A stretch of DNA of 64,000 nucleotides from Streptomyces hyaluromycini (GTDB taxonomy: Bacteria; Actinomycetota; Actinomycetes; Streptomycetales; Streptomycetaceae): NCBI RefSeq assembly GCF_002217755.1, contig NZ_BCFL01000016.1, positions 62,001-126,000 on the forward strand, given 5' to 3'. Below the pieces are notes generated by a model. The model searched no databases. It worked only from the letters and a program-made list of their open reading frames with translations, and had not been told where the DNA came from. Every line of letters begins with the position of its first letter. Position 1 is the stretch's first letter. This document shows, piece by piece, positions 19,012-28,564 of the stretch. The translations under genes and the position numbers were made by a program.

Positions 19012-20547
19012 CTATCGGTCCCCGAAGATCGTGCGGTGCCAGTCCTTCCGCGCCACCGCCGTATTGTCGAACATAACGTGCTTGACCTGGGTGTACTCCT
19101 CGAACGAGTACGCCGACATGTCCTTGCCGAAGCCGGACGCCTTGTAGCCGCCGTGCGGCATCTCGCTGATGATCGGAATGTGGTCGTTGACCCACACGCA
19201 CCCCGCCTTGATCTCGCGGGTCGCACGGTTGGCCCGGTAGACACCGCCGGTCCACGCGGAGGCGGCCAGACCGTACGGGGTGTCGTTGGCCAGCCGGATG
19301 CCCTCATCATCACTGTCGAACGGCAGAACGACCAGCACCGGCCCGAAGATCTCGGACTGGACGATCTCGCTGTCCTGCGGCGCGTCGGCGACCAGGGTCG
19401 GCCGGTAGTACGCACCGCTCTTCAGCTCCCCTCCGGGAGCCTCCCCGCCGGTCACCACGCGCGCGTAGCCGCGCGCCCGCTCCACGAACCCGGCGACCCG
19501 GTCCCGCTGGGCGTGCGAGATCAGCGGCCCGAGGTCGGTACCGGGAGCGAACGGTTCCCCGAGCCGCACGGTCTCCATCAGGGCGGCCGTCCCCGCCACG
19601 AACGCCTCGTAGAGCGGCCGCTGCACGTACGCGCGCGTGGCGGCGGTGCAGTCCTGCCCGGTGTTGATGAGCGCCCCGGCCACGGCCCCGTGAACGGCCG
19701 CTTCCAGGTCCGCGTCGTCGAAGACCACGAAGGGCGCCTTGCCGCCGAGCTCCAGGTGCAGCCGCTTGACGGTCGCGGTGGCGACCTCGGCGACCCGCTT
19801 GCCGACGCCGGTGGACCCCGTGAAGGAGGTCATGGCCACGTCGGGGTGCCCGACGAGGTGCTCACCGGCCTCCTTCCCGGTCCCGGTGACGATGTTGATC
19901 ACACCGTCCGGGATCCCGGCGAGCGTGGCGGCCTCGGCGAAGAGCAACGACGTGAGCGGGGTCAGCTCGGCCGGCTTGAGCACGATGGTGTTGCCGGCGG
20001 CGATCGCCGGGAGGATCTTCCACGCGGCCATCTGGAGCGGATAGTTCCAGGGCGCGATGGAGCCGACGACACCGATGGGCTCGCGGCGGATGTAGGACGT
20101 GTGGTCACCGGAGTACTCGGCGGCGGCCTGCCCCTGCAGATGCCGGGCGGCCCCCGCGAAGAACGCGGTGTTGTCGATGGTCCCCGGCACGTCGAACTCG
20201 CGCGTGAGCTTCAGCGGCTTGCCGCACTGGAGGGACTCGGCGCGGGCGAACTCCTCGGCGCGGTCGGCGAGCACGGCGGCGAACCGGTGCAGCGCGTCCG
20301 ACCGGTCACCGGGGGTGGTGGCGGCCCAGCCCGGAAACGCGTCCCGCGCGGCGGCCACGGCCCGGTCGACGTCCTCCGGGCCGGCCAGCTCGTACGTGTA
20401 CACCTCCGCGCCGGTGGCCGGGTCGACGACGGCGTGCGTACGGCCCGACGTGCCCTTGGCGAACCGTCCCGCGATGTACTGCGCGCCGTCCGCGAGCCGT
20501 TCCTGCGCGGGGAAGGTATCCGGGGTGGCGGTGCCCGGGTTGTCCAT
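19012..20547 (-). CDS. Gamma-aminobutyraldehyde dehydrogenase-like enzyme
   Basis: Oxidises 4-aminobutyraldehyde (or its glutamylated form) to the GABA level with NAD. 511 residues. The catalytic Cys is in NTGQDCTAATR, the base Glu in LHLELGGKAP, and the Asn in APWNYPLQMA. It heads the polyamine operon, with 52 bases to PotD. The ATG follows GGAGGAG by 7 bases. A related gene lies at 61899-63338, sharing the GQDCTAATR and PHGG-KSG-GKD-SAY-F blocks. Confidence 0.9.
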   Translation of the reverse strand: MDNPGTATPDTFPAQERLADGAQYIAGRFAKGTSGRTHAVVDPATGAEVYTYELAGPEDVDRAVAAARDAFPGWAATTPGDRSDALHRFAAVLADRAEEFARAESLQCGKPLKLTREFDVPGTIDNTAFFAGAARHLQGQAAAEYSGDHTSYIRREPIGVVGSIAPWNYPLQMAAWKILPAIAAGNTIVLKPAELTPLTSLLFAEAATLAGIPDGVINIVTGTGKEAGEHLVGHPDVAMTSFTGSTGVGKRVAEVATATVKRLHLELGGKAPFVVFDDADLEAAVHGAVAGALINTGQDCTAATRAYVQRPLYEAFVAGTAALMETVRLGEPFAPGTDLGPLISHAQRDRVAGFVERARGYARVVTGGEAPGGELKSGAYYRPTLVADAPQDSEIVQSEIFGPVLVVLPFDSDDEGIRLANDTPYGLAASAWTGGVYRANRATREIKAGCVWVNDHIPIISEMPHGGYKASGFGKDMSAYSFEEYTQVKHVMFDNTAVARKDWHRTIFGDR

Positions 20548-20648
20548 GTCGCTTCTCCTCCGCCGTCACCCCGTCCCGAGAGGCGGGTGGCGTAGCTCCA
20601 GCTCGATTTGACTGCCGATCCTGACAGAGCAAGGGGCGACCAACAAGT

Positions 20649-20684
20649 GATTCCGTTGTTGCCTTTTGGTTACGCGACGGAATC
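20649..20684. promoter_or_regulatory. Inverted repeat upstream of the polyamine operon
   Basis: GATTCCGT (20649-20656) and ACGGAATC (20677-20684) are perfect 8-bp inverted repeats 20 bases apart. They lie in the 209-bp space between the divergent polyamine operon and the NADAR gene. A candidate operator; the regulator is unknown. Confidence 0.4.
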
Positions 20685-20756
20685 TGTCGACCAGGTGTCG
20701 AGTCAGGGCGGAAAAGGCAGGACGGAGTGTCAGTGGTGGCTGCCAGACTGGCGTGC

Positions 20757-21320
20757 ATGGCGGAGATCGATTCTGTGGAGGCCCTGATCAGGGCGGTCCG
20801 GGCGGGGGCCAGGATCAGGTACCTGCACTTCTGGGGACACCGGCCGAGGCCGGACGGGCAGGTCTCGGCGAGCTGTCTGAGCCAGTGGTGGCCGTCACGC
20901 TTCGTGGTCGACGGTGTGGAGTACGCGACCGCCGAGCACTGGATGATGGCGGGAAAGGCCAGGCTCTTCGGGGACGCGGAGGCGGAGCGGGCGGTCCTGG
21001 CGGCGGGGCACCCCGCAGAGGCGAAGAAGGCGGGCCGCCTGGTCCGGGGCTTCGACGAGGCGAAATGGCAGCGGGAGCGCTTCGGCATCGTGGCCGAGGG
21101 CAGCGTGCACAAGTTCGCCGCCGACGCCGGGCTGCGGGACTTCCTGCTGGCGACCGGCAACCGGGTCCTGGTGGAGGCGAGCCCGGTGGACCGGGTGTGG
21201 GGGATCGGCCTGACGGCGACGGACGCGGCAGCGGAGGATCCGACGCGGTGGAGGGGGCTGAACCTGCTGGGGTTCGCGTTGATGGAGGCGCGGGAGCGGT
21301 TGCGGATGGCGGGGGCGTAG
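20757..21320 (+). CDS. NADAR family protein
   Basis: 187 residues covering the whole NADAR (YbiA-like) domain. Landmarks are LHFWGHRP, the conserved WWPSRFVVDGVEYATAEHWMM block, and RVWGIGLTATD near the end. Family members hydrolyse reactive riboflavin intermediates or reverse ADP-ribosylation of guanine in DNA (established for some members); which applies here is unknown. The ATG at 20757 lacks a ribosome site but lies 7 bases after CAGACT, a possible -10, so it may be leaderless. A GTG at 20727 is an alternative. Confidence 0.85.
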   Translation: MAEIDSVEALIRAVRAGARIRYLHFWGHRPRPDGQVSASCLSQWWPSRFVVDGVEYATAEHWMMAGKARLFGDAEAERAVLAAGHPAEAKKAGRLVRGFDEAKWQRERFGIVAEGSVHKFAADAGLRDFLLATGNRVLVEASPVDRVWGIGLTATDAAAEDPTRWRGLNLLGFALMEARERLRMAGA

Positions 21321-21366
21321 AAAGACGAGGGGGTGGGGCTTGTGACCGACGGAACTGGTCCCACGC

Positions 21367-21437
21367 AAAGGGGCGCGGGGCTGTATCGATATGCGGCTCC
21401 CCCGCGTGGGCGCGACCAGCCCCCACCGCGCCGCACC
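21367..21437. repeat. Dispersed intergenic repeat, type 1 copy
   Basis: Shares GGGGCGCGGGGCTGTA, ATGCGGCTC and GCGACCAGCCCCCAC with copies at 24173-24250 and 61817-61887. It lies between convergent genes (NADAR and DUF4190), consistent with a bidirectional terminator role. Confidence 0.75.
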
Positions 21438-21461
21438 CGACCACCCACCGGTCCGCCCGAG

Positions 21462-22205
21462 CTATTGGCTCCCCTGGCTCCCCGCCACCACGATCAGCGT
21501 GATGAACGCCGCGGCGAGCACCAGCCCCGCCGACCCGCAGATGATCCCGGCCAGCGCCTGCCCGCCGTTCGTCGCCACGCCCCGCTTCACCCGGGCCCGC
21601 CCGATCGACCCGAACACGATGGCCAGCACCCCCATCACCAGCGCGACCGGCGCCAGGCAGAACCCGATCGCACTGATGATCCCGGTCACCATGGCGGCCG
21701 TCCCCAGACCGTTGTCAGGCGCAGGCTGCATCCCGGGCCAGCCGCCGTACCCCCCGGGCCCGGCCGCCGGATACGACGGCAGCGGCTGGCCGGGATAGCC
21801 GTATCCCGGCGCGGGCGGGGCGGAAACAGGGCCACCGGGGTAGCCGTAGGGAACCTGACCGGGCCCGTTCGGGGCGATCGGCGGCGGAGGCACCGCCGCG
21901 CTCTGCGGCTGCTGAGGCTGCTGCGGCGCGGGCGGAGCGTAGGGGTTGGGCGGCGGTGCGGCGGGATCCGGCGCCGCGAAGGGGTTCGCCGGCGGAGCCG
22001 GGCGCATGTCGGACGGCGCGGCGATGGGGCTGGCCCAGCCCTGCGGCGGTGCGCCGGCGGAGGCGTCCGGCCCCGGTATCGCCGCGACCGTCCGCTGGTC
22101 GTGGACCGACGGCGGTATCACCGGCGCGTCGGGCCCGGCCCCCTCCCCGACGTCCTCCCCCTTGTCCAGCCGTACCTTCGGAGCCTGCGGCACCTCGTCA
22201 GCCAT
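21462..22205 (-). CDS. DUF4190 membrane protein with proline-rich N-terminus
   Basis: 247 residues. The first 160 are Pro/Gly/Tyr/Gln-rich (PYAPPAPQQPQQPQ, PSYPAAGPGGYGG) and probably disordered. Two membrane segments follow (AAMVTGIISAIGFCLAPVAL and GIICGSAGLVLAAAFITLIV), flanking the basic GRARVKRG loop typical of DUF4190. Function is unknown; such proteins are common in Streptomyces and may join membrane assemblies. The ATG at 22205 is preferred over 22244 because the mature-like MADEVPQ start follows a GGGG tract. Confidence 0.8.
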   Translation of the reverse strand: MADEVPQAPKVRLDKGEDVGEGAGPDAPVIPPSVHDQRTVAAIPGPDASAGAPPQGWASPIAAPSDMRPAPPANPFAAPDPAAPPPNPYAPPAPQQPQQPQSAAVPPPPIAPNGPGQVPYGYPGGPVSAPPAPGYGYPGQPLPSYPAAGPGGYGGWPGMQPAPDNGLGTAAMVTGIISAIGFCLAPVALVMGVLAIVFGSIGRARVKRGVATNGGQALAGIICGSAGLVLAAAFITLIVVAGSQGSQ

Positions 22206-22377
22206 CGTGTGATGTCCCCTCTCCTGCACGTATGCCGCCGCCATGCTACGGCCCGGCCCCCGGCCGGACTCCGGCCCGGCCTACGATGACCCCGAGTCAC
22301 CGATCAGCCGATCACCGCGCCGGGCCCCACGGCCGTACCCCGCCGTAGGCGGCCCGCGCCGTTCCGGGGAGGAACCC

Positions 22378-23439
22378 TTGTCCGACCGCCACGCCGAACC
22401 CGCCGCGCCGCGCGATGTGCACGCCTTCATCGCCGGACTGCCCAAGGCCGAACTGCACGTCCACCACGTCGGCTCCGCCTCCCCCCGCATCGTGTCGGAA
22501 CTCGCCGCCCGGCACCCCGACTCCAAGGTCCCGACCGACCCCGAGGCCCTGGCCGACTACTTCACGTTCACGGACTTCGCCCACTTCATCGAGGTCTATC
22601 TGTCGGTGGTCGACCTGATCCGCACACCCGAGGACGTGCGGCTGCTCACCTACGAGGTGGCCCGCGAGCTCGCCCGCCAGCAGGTGCGCTACGCCGAGCT
22701 GACGATCACCCCGTTCTCGTCCACCCGGCGCGGGATCGACGAGCGGGCCTTCATGGACGCCATCGAGGACGCTCGGAAGGCGGCGGAGACCGAGTTCGGC
22801 ACGGTGCTGCGCTGGTGCTTCGACATCCCCGGCGAGGCGGGTCTGGAGGCCGCCGAGGAGACGGCACGGCTGGCGACGGACGACCGGCTCCGCCCGGAGG
22901 GCCTGGTCTCGTTCGGTCTCGGCGGCCCCGAGATCGGGGTGCCCCGGCCGCAGTTCAAGCCCTACTTCGACCGGGCCGTCGCGGCCGGCCTGCACTCCGT
23001 CCCGCACGCGGGCGAGACCACCGGCCCCGGCACGGTCTGGGACGCGCTGACCCACCTGCACGCCGAGCGCATCGGCCACGGCACCAGCTCCGCGCAGGAC
23101 CCGAAGCTCCTCGCCCACCTCGCCGAACACCGGATCGCGCTGGAGGTGTGCCCGACCTCCAACATCGCCACCCGCGCGGTGCGCACCCTCGAAGAGCACC
23201 CGATCAGGGACTTCGTCGACGCCGGTGTCCTGGTCACGGTCAACTCCGACGACCCGCCGATGTTCGGCACCGACCTCAACAGCGAGTACGCGGTCGCCGC
23301 CCGTCTCCTCGGGCTCGACGAGCGCGGCATCGCCGACCTCGCGAAGAACGCGGTGGAAGCGTCCTTCCTGGACCTGGCGGGCAAGGCGGCGGTCTCGGCC
23401 GAGATCGACGCGTACACGAAGGCGTGGCTCGCCCCCTGA
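22378..23439 (+). CDS. Adenosine deaminase
   Basis: Deaminates adenosine or a related nucleoside to inosine for purine salvage. About 353 residues. Metal and catalytic motifs are KAELHVHHVGS (HxH), SVPHAGET (zinc His and catalytic Glu), CPTSN and VNSDDPPMFG. A TTG at 22378, six bases after GGGGAGG, is the best start; the frame is open upstream but Arg/Pro-rich and lacks family homology. Confidence 0.92.
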   Translation: MSDRHAEPAAPRDVHAFIAGLPKAELHVHHVGSASPRIVSELAARHPDSKVPTDPEALADYFTFTDFAHFIEVYLSVVDLIRTPEDVRLLTYEVARELARQQVRYAELTITPFSSTRRGIDERAFMDAIEDARKAAETEFGTVLRWCFDIPGEAGLEAAEETARLATDDRLRPEGLVSFGLGGPEIGVPRPQFKPYFDRAVAAGLHSVPHAGETTGPGTVWDALTHLHAERIGHGTSSAQDPKLLAHLAEHRIALEVCPTSNIATRAVRTLEEHPIRDFVDAGVLVTVNSDDPPMFGTDLNSEYAVAARLLGLDERGIADLAKNAVEASFLDLAGKAAVSAEIDAYTKAWLAP

Positions 23440-23483
23440 CGAGCCCCTGCGGAACCCCTGCGGAGCCCTGACACCATGGGCTC

Positions 23484-24170
23484 ATGCAGACCGTGACCGC
23501 CGTGGCCCACCGCGGCGACCCCTACCGCTTCCGCGAGAACACGCTCGACTCCCTGCGTTCCGCGCTCCGCCGGGGCGCGGACGCGGTGGAGACCGACGTT
23601 CGGCTCACCCGTGACGGTGTTCCCGTCCTCCTGCACGACGAGACGCTCAAGCGGTTGTGGGAGCACGACCGCCCGCTGCCCACCCTGTCGGCGGACGAGG
23701 TGCGCGGACTCACCGCGGGCGCCGCGGGCGGTGTCCCGACCCTCGCCGAGGCGCTGGCGGCGACGGAGGGCAGCCGGGTGATGCTCGACCTGCCCGGGGA
23801 CCCGAGCGAGCGGGCGGTGGCAAGGATCGTGGCCGTGGCCCGGGAGTGCGGTGCGACGGAGCGCGTCTACTACACGGGGGACGCCGTCGCGATGCTGGCG
23901 GTCCGGGCCGCCGACCCGTCCGCCGAGATCGCCCTGACCCGCAAGACCGTGGCCCCGGCCCGCCCCGCCCTCCTGGACGCGATCCGCCCCCGCCACCTCA
24001 ACTACCGCTTCAGCCTGCTCGACCCCGAACTGGTAGAACACATCCACCACAGCGGCTACCTGGTCTCCTGCTGGACCCCGGACACCCGCCGCTCCCTGCG
24101 CCGCCTGCTGGACATGGGCGTCGATTCGATCACCACGAACAGAGTGGACGTACTCAACGCCCTCCGCTGA
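23484..24170 (+). CDS. Glycerophosphodiester phosphodiesterase
   Basis: Splits glycerophosphodiesters to glycerol-3-phosphate and an alcohol. 228 residues. Active-site blocks are VAHRGDP and RENTLDS at the start, AVETDVRLTRDG, and LLHDETLKR. There is no signal peptide, so it is cytosolic. It follows adenosine deaminase by 44 bases and may be co-transcribed. Confidence 0.92.
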   Translation: MQTVTAVAHRGDPYRFRENTLDSLRSALRRGADAVETDVRLTRDGVPVLLHDETLKRLWEHDRPLPTLSADEVRGLTAGAAGGVPTLAEALAATEGSRVMLDLPGDPSERAVARIVAVARECGATERVYYTGDAVAMLAVRAADPSAEIALTRKTVAPARPALLDAIRPRHLNYRFSLLDPELVEHIHHSGYLVSCWTPDTRRSLRRLLDMGVDSITTNRVDVLNALR

Positions 24171-24172
24171 AC

Positions 24173-24250
24173 GCGCCCCGAAAGGGGCGCGGGGCTGTAC
24201 TTGACATGCGGCTCCGCCGCGTGGGCGCGACCAGCCCCCACCCAGCCGCA
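24173..24250. repeat. Dispersed intergenic repeat, type 1 copy with leading hairpin
   Basis: Begins with GCGCCCC-GAAA-GGGGCGC (24173-24190) and continues with the type 1 block. It fills the whole gap between two convergent stop codons, ending directly before the sigma gene's stop. Confidence 0.8.
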
Positions 24251-25933
24251 CTAGACCCGCGACCTCTGCGCCACCGTCGCCGCATCAGCCGGCACCGACC
24301 GCGTCACATACTGCGGAACCGGCGCCGCATCCGTCCCGTCATCCCGCACCAGCCCATACCGGACCGCCCCGTCCGGGGGCCCGTACAGCACATCCTTCTC
24401 CACCGCGTCCCACGACGACGGGAAGACGCTCACCCCGTAGTCGGCCCCCCGCTCGTTCACCGTGAACGTCACGCTGCCGTCGACGTAGTAGTACTCGTTC
24501 TGCCACATCTGCTGCGCCCCCGACGGCAGCACCGCGTACCCGACCGCCGAGTTCCCCATCCCCGTCGCGGACGTGTCCGTCGTACTCACCCGGTCGTCCA
24601 TCCGCCGCCCGCCCCCGGACGCCACATGGAAGATCTTCCCCTTCAGCCCGGTCCAGGACGGCATGACCAGGTTCCCGGCCCGGTACTGCGGTGAGATCTG
24701 CCAGCGGACCAGCACATAGCCCTGGCCGGAGAGGGTGACACCGTCCCCGCGGTGGTTCAGGACGGCGTGCGCCCCACCCGTACTGGTGATCCCGCCCTCC
24801 GGCCGGTGCGGCAGCGCACCCGGCCTGGTGTCCGGATCCGGCGCCGTGTCGACCGCGTCGACGACCGAGCCGTAGACCGCCGCGGTCGCCGAAGCCGACG
24901 GGGACGGGGACGGCGGGGCGGAAGAGGACGGCGAGGGCGTGGTGACCGGCGTCTGCGGTACCGCACGCGTGACCGCCGCCGTCGGCGACACCGCGGTCCG
25001 CGGTGCCGGGTCGTGCGGCGTCTGTACGACGACATAGGCGCCGCCCGCCACGATCGTCGCCCCGGCGGTCACCGCCACCGCCGGTTTGGTCAGCACGCCC
25101 AGGACCTTCGCCGACCAGCCGGCGGACACGGAACCGGCCGCGGCCGCCGTCTTGCCGCCGAGCAGCAGCGACAGTGTGAAGCCGACCGGGACCGGCACCA
25201 GGGCGATCCCGACCAGCAGCCGTTCCGCCGGTACGACGGAGTCACGGGTGTCTCCGCAGTAGCCGCAACCCCGGATGTGCCGGGCCAGCCGCTTGCGCCA
25301 GACGGAGTCGGGCCGCCCGTCCCAGCGGGCGGTCAGCTCGCGCAGTTCCGGGCAGGCCCCGTCCAGGGCGCGCACGATGCCGCGCGAGGTCTCCAGCCGC
25401 TCCTTCATCCGCTGGACGCGGACGGCGGCATGCTGCCGGCTGATGCCGACGGCCGCCGCCAGTTCACGCCGGGTGAGTTCGCCCGACACCTCCAGCCACC
25501 ACAGCGACACCAGCTGCCGGTCCTCGGCGTCCAGCCAGCGCACGGCCTCCGCGACCTCCCGCCGCTGGCCCTCCAACTGGAGTCGCAGCACGGTGAGTTC
25601 GGCGAAGTCGGCGGCGCCGTCCGGGACCGCCTCGTCCAGTTTCCGGTCCCGTCTGCGGCGCGCCCGGTCCCGGATCTGCCGCATGGCGATGGCCACCAGC
25701 CAGGACCGGAAGCTGTCCGGGTCGCGCAGGGTGCCGAGGTTGTCGACGGCCCGCAGCATGGTCTCCTGGACGACGTCGTCGACGTCGGCGTGGCCGTTCA
25801 GGGCACGGCCGACCACGTTGTAGACCAACGGCAGCCAGCCCGCGACCAGTTCGTCCAGCGCACGCCGGTCGCCCTCCTGCGCGGCCGCGACCGTGGCCCG
25901 CCACTGCCGCGACACCTGCACGTTCGTCCTCAT
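24251..25933 (-). CDS. ECF sigma factor fused to zinc-finger, membrane and C-terminal sensor-like domain
   Basis: 560 residues. Sigma region 2 covers about 25-95 (DVDDVVQETMLRAVDNL) and region 4 about 125-182 (ISRQHAAVRVQRMKERL). A ZAS-like Hx3Cx2C motif (H219, C223, C226), normally found in separate anti-sigma factors, is built in. Hydrophobic segments lie at about 239-258 and 284-303, then a Pro/Ser/Thr linker at 310-355 and a beta-rich C-terminal domain of about 200 residues with no family I recognise. This suggests a membrane-tethered, self-inhibited sigma factor of the fused-ECF type known in actinobacteria. Activation by proteolysis or ligand binding is inference, as is the topology of the C-terminal domain. 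Confidence 0.85.
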   Translation of the reverse strand: MRTNVQVSRQWRATVAAAQEGDRRALDELVAGWLPLVYNVVGRALNGHADVDDVVQETMLRAVDNLGTLRDPDSFRSWLVAIAMRQIRDRARRRRDRKLDEAVPDGAADFAELTVLRLQLEGQRREVAEAVRWLDAEDRQLVSLWWLEVSGELTRRELAAAVGISRQHAAVRVQRMKERLETSRGIVRALDGACPELRELTARWDGRPDSVWRKRLARHIRGCGYCGDTRDSVVPAERLLVGIALVPVPVGFTLSLLLGGKTAAAAGSVSAGWSAKVLGVLTKPAVAVTAGATIVAGGAYVVVQTPHDPAPRTAVSPTAAVTRAVPQTPVTTPSPSSSAPPSPSPSASATAAVYGSVVDAVDTAPDPDTRPGALPHRPEGGITSTGGAHAVLNHRGDGVTLSGQGYVLVRWQISPQYRAGNLVMPSWTGLKGKIFHVASGGGRRMDDRVSTTDTSATGMGNSAVGYAVLPSGAQQMWQNEYYYVDGSVTFTVNERGADYGVSVFPSSWDAVEKDVLYGPPDGAVRYGLVRDDGTDAAPVPQYVTRSVPADAATVAQRSRV

Positions 25934-26209
25934 AACCGCACCTTCTCAGCCGGGGCGGTGGCTTTGGCAATGTCGGGGATCACAGTGCGGAGACGGAGTG
26001 CGGGGTTCCGGGATAACACTTTTTCATCCGCCGAGTTCCCGGGCAGCCGTGCCCCCTAAGGGTGTTGCCTGGTAACTCCCCTAGTTCTTGAGCCAGTTGG
26101 TGGGTGACAACTCAGGGGCGCGTGCCCTCCCCGCCGACGATCCGGGCGGCGCGGTACCCCCGGAGGATGGCCGCGACCCTTGACCGATCACCTCCTGAGG
26201 AGCTCACGC

Positions 26210-27397
26210 ATGCGTGTCCGCACCCGGAGTACCGCCCTCGCCGCCTCCCTCGTCCTGGCCCTCGCGGCCGGACCGCTGGCCGCCCCCGCCCTCGCCGCCG
26301 CCCCGGCGCCCGCCGCCGCGCGGGCCGCCACCGGTCCGGACGCCACCGGTCCGGACGCCGAGGCACTGCGTGCCGCGATCGCCGGGCTGCCCGACGCGGA
26401 CGCCACCGCCGCGCTCGTCCGGGTGGGCGGTACCGACGGCGTCTGGCGCGGCAGCGCGGGCGTGCACGACCTGGCGAGCGGCCGGGCGGCGGACCCGGAC
26501 GCCCGCTTCCGCGCCGGTTCCACGACGAAGGTGGTGACCGCGGCGGCCGTACTGAGACTGGCGGCGCAAGGGCGGATCGACCTCGCCCGGCCGGTCCAGC
26601 AGTACCTCCCGGACCTGTTCACCCCGGCCTTCCGGCCCATCACGGTGCGGCAGTTGCTGAACCACACCAGCGGCATCCCGGAGGGCGACGGCTGGGGCAA
26701 CTCCTTCGAGGCGCAGTACGCGCACCGCTTCGACACGCTCACCCCGCAGCAGGTCGTGCGGTCGGCGGTGGCGAAGGGCCCCGAGTTCGCGCCGGGCACC
26801 CGGCAGGACTACCTCAACATCAACTACACGGTGCTCGGGCTGCTGATCGAGAAGGTGACCGGGCGGTCGTACGCCTCGGTGGCCGAGCGGCTGGTGCTGC
26901 GCCCCGCCGGGATGCGGGACACCTACTTCCCCGGCACCGACCCGCGCATCCGCGGCCCGCACAACCACGGCTACCAGAGGGTGACGAAGGCCGACGGGAC
27001 GACGGAGTTCCTGGACGTCACCGAGTGGAACCAGGCGGACCGGTTCGCCGCCGGGGACATGATCTCCACCACCGCCGACCTGGAACGGCTGCTCACCTCC
27101 CTCTTCCGGGGGCGGATCGTGCCGCCGGGACCGCAGCTGGAGGAGATGTTCACGGTCCCGGCGAACATCGAGGGGGCCACCTACAGCGCCGGGCTGCAGC
27201 GCTTCGCGTACGAGGGCCGGGTGTACTGGGTCAAGTCGGGCTCCCGGTACGGCTACAGCGCGGCCATCGCCGGGACCCGGGACCTGAGCCGGACCCTCGT
27301 CTACTCGGTCGACGCGACCGACGCGAAGGGCGTGGACACGAACCCGGTCGCCGAGCGGATCGTCCTCGCCGCGCTCAAACAGGTCGCGCAGGAGTGA
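26210..27397 (+). CDS. Secreted serine hydrolase, class C beta-lactamase/DD-peptidase fold
   Basis: 395 residues. A signal peptide covers the first 30 (ALAASLVLALAAGPLAAPALAA). The nucleophile motif SxxK is S104-T-T-K107, the second motif is Y201-L-N203, and a KSG-like third element is VKSGSRYGY. The family includes D-alanyl-D-alanine carboxypeptidases, esterases and penicillin-binding proteins; the substrate is not readable. GAGGAG lies 8 bases before the ATG. It is divergent from the sigma gene, which could control it (inference). Confidence 0.88.
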   Translation: MRVRTRSTALAASLVLALAAGPLAAPALAAAPAPAAARAATGPDATGPDAEALRAAIAGLPDADATAALVRVGGTDGVWRGSAGVHDLASGRAADPDARFRAGSTTKVVTAAAVLRLAAQGRIDLARPVQQYLPDLFTPAFRPITVRQLLNHTSGIPEGDGWGNSFEAQYAHRFDTLTPQQVVRSAVAKGPEFAPGTRQDYLNINYTVLGLLIEKVTGRSYASVAERLVLRPAGMRDTYFPGTDPRIRGPHNHGYQRVTKADGTTEFLDVTEWNQADRFAAGDMISTTADLERLLTSLFRGRIVPPGPQLEEMFTVPANIEGATYSAGLQRFAYEGRVYWVKSGSRYGYSAAIAGTRDLSRTLVYSVDATDAKGVDTNPVAERIVLAALKQVAQE

Positions 27398-27634
27398 GGG
27401 TGAGAGTCCGGTCGGCCCGCGCCCGGCTTCACGATCACACCATTGCCGGTCTGCCCATCGCACCGTCTCCCCGTCGCCCGTGGGGATGACCGGCCGCTGG
27501 TACCCCGGTACCAGCGGCCCGCCGAAGATTCCCCCGGGGTCCCAGGGTCCGGAGGCGGCCCGCTCCTACCTTCGACAACGGAGACCGCGACGAGACCGGC
27601 CGCGGCCGAGTGCGAGGCAGGAAGGCCCAGCTCC

Positions 27635-28564
27635 ATGATCGAAGCACGCGAACTGACAAAGCGCTACGGCGACAAGACCGTCGTCGACCGTCTGAGTTTC
27701 ACCGTGAAGCCCGGTGAGGTGACCGGCTTCCTCGGTCCCAACGGCGCGGGCAAGTCCACGACCATGCGGATGATCGTCGGCCTGGACGCCCCCACCCACG
27801 GCTCGGTCACCGTCAACGGCCGTTCCTACGCCGGGCACCCCGCCCCCCTGCACGAGATCGGCAGCCTCCTGGAGGCCAAGTCCGTCCACCCGGGGCGCAG
27901 CGCGGCCAACCACCTCCTGGCGCTCGCGTACACACACGGCATTCCGCGCAGCCGCGTCGACGAGGTCATCGAGCTGGCCGGGCTGACCAGCGTGGCCGGC
28001 AAGCGGGTCGGCGCCTTCTCGCTCGGCATGGGCCAGCGGCTCGGCATCGCCTCGGCGCTGCTGGGCGACCCGGCGATCGTGATGCTCGACGAACCGGTCA
28101 ACGGCCTCGACCCCGAGGGCGTGCTCTGGGTCCGCAACCTGCTGCGTCAACTGGCCGACGAGGGGCGGGCCGTGATGCTCTCCTCGCACCTGATGAGCGA
28201 GACCGCGCTGATCGCCGACCATCTGGTGATCATCGGTCGGGGCAGGCTGCTCGCGGACACCACGGTCGAGGACTTCACCCGGGAGGCGGGCGGCGGTGGC
28301 GTGAAGGTCGTCACCGGCGAGCCCGCGAAGCTGCGCTCGCTGCTGGCCGGACCCGACGTCACGATCACCTCCTCGTCCGCCGAGGAGCTGCTGGTCGCGG
28401 GCCGGGACGCCCGGGAGATCGGGACGGTCGCCGCCCTGCACGGCGTACCCGTGTACGAACTCACCCCGCAGGCCGTCTCCCTGGAGACGGCGTTCATGGA
28501 CCTCACCCGGGACGTGGTCGAGTACCAGAGCGCTCCGGCCGGCACCGCACGAAAGGCCGCCTGA
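27635..28564 (+). CDS. ABC transporter ATPase, drug/antibiotic-export type
   Basis: 309 residues. Walker A GPNGAGKST, signature FSLGMGQRLGIA, Walker B IVMLDEPVNGLD and the switch region SSHLMSE are present. It has the CcmA/BcrA-like layout of exporters paired with ABC-2 permeases. The ATG follows AGGAAGG by 10 bases. Its stop overlaps the next start (TGATG), so the permease is co-translated. Confidence 0.93.
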   Translation: MIEARELTKRYGDKTVVDRLSFTVKPGEVTGFLGPNGAGKSTTMRMIVGLDAPTHGSVTVNGRSYAGHPAPLHEIGSLLEAKSVHPGRSAANHLLALAYTHGIPRSRVDEVIELAGLTSVAGKRVGAFSLGMGQRLGIASALLGDPAIVMLDEPVNGLDPEGVLWVRNLLRQLADEGRAVMLSSHLMSETALIADHLVIIGRGRLLADTTVEDFTREAGGGGVKVVTGEPAKLRSLLAGPDVTITSSSAEELLVAGRDAREIGTVAALHGVPVYELTPQAVSLETAFMDLTRDVVEYQSAPAGTARKAA

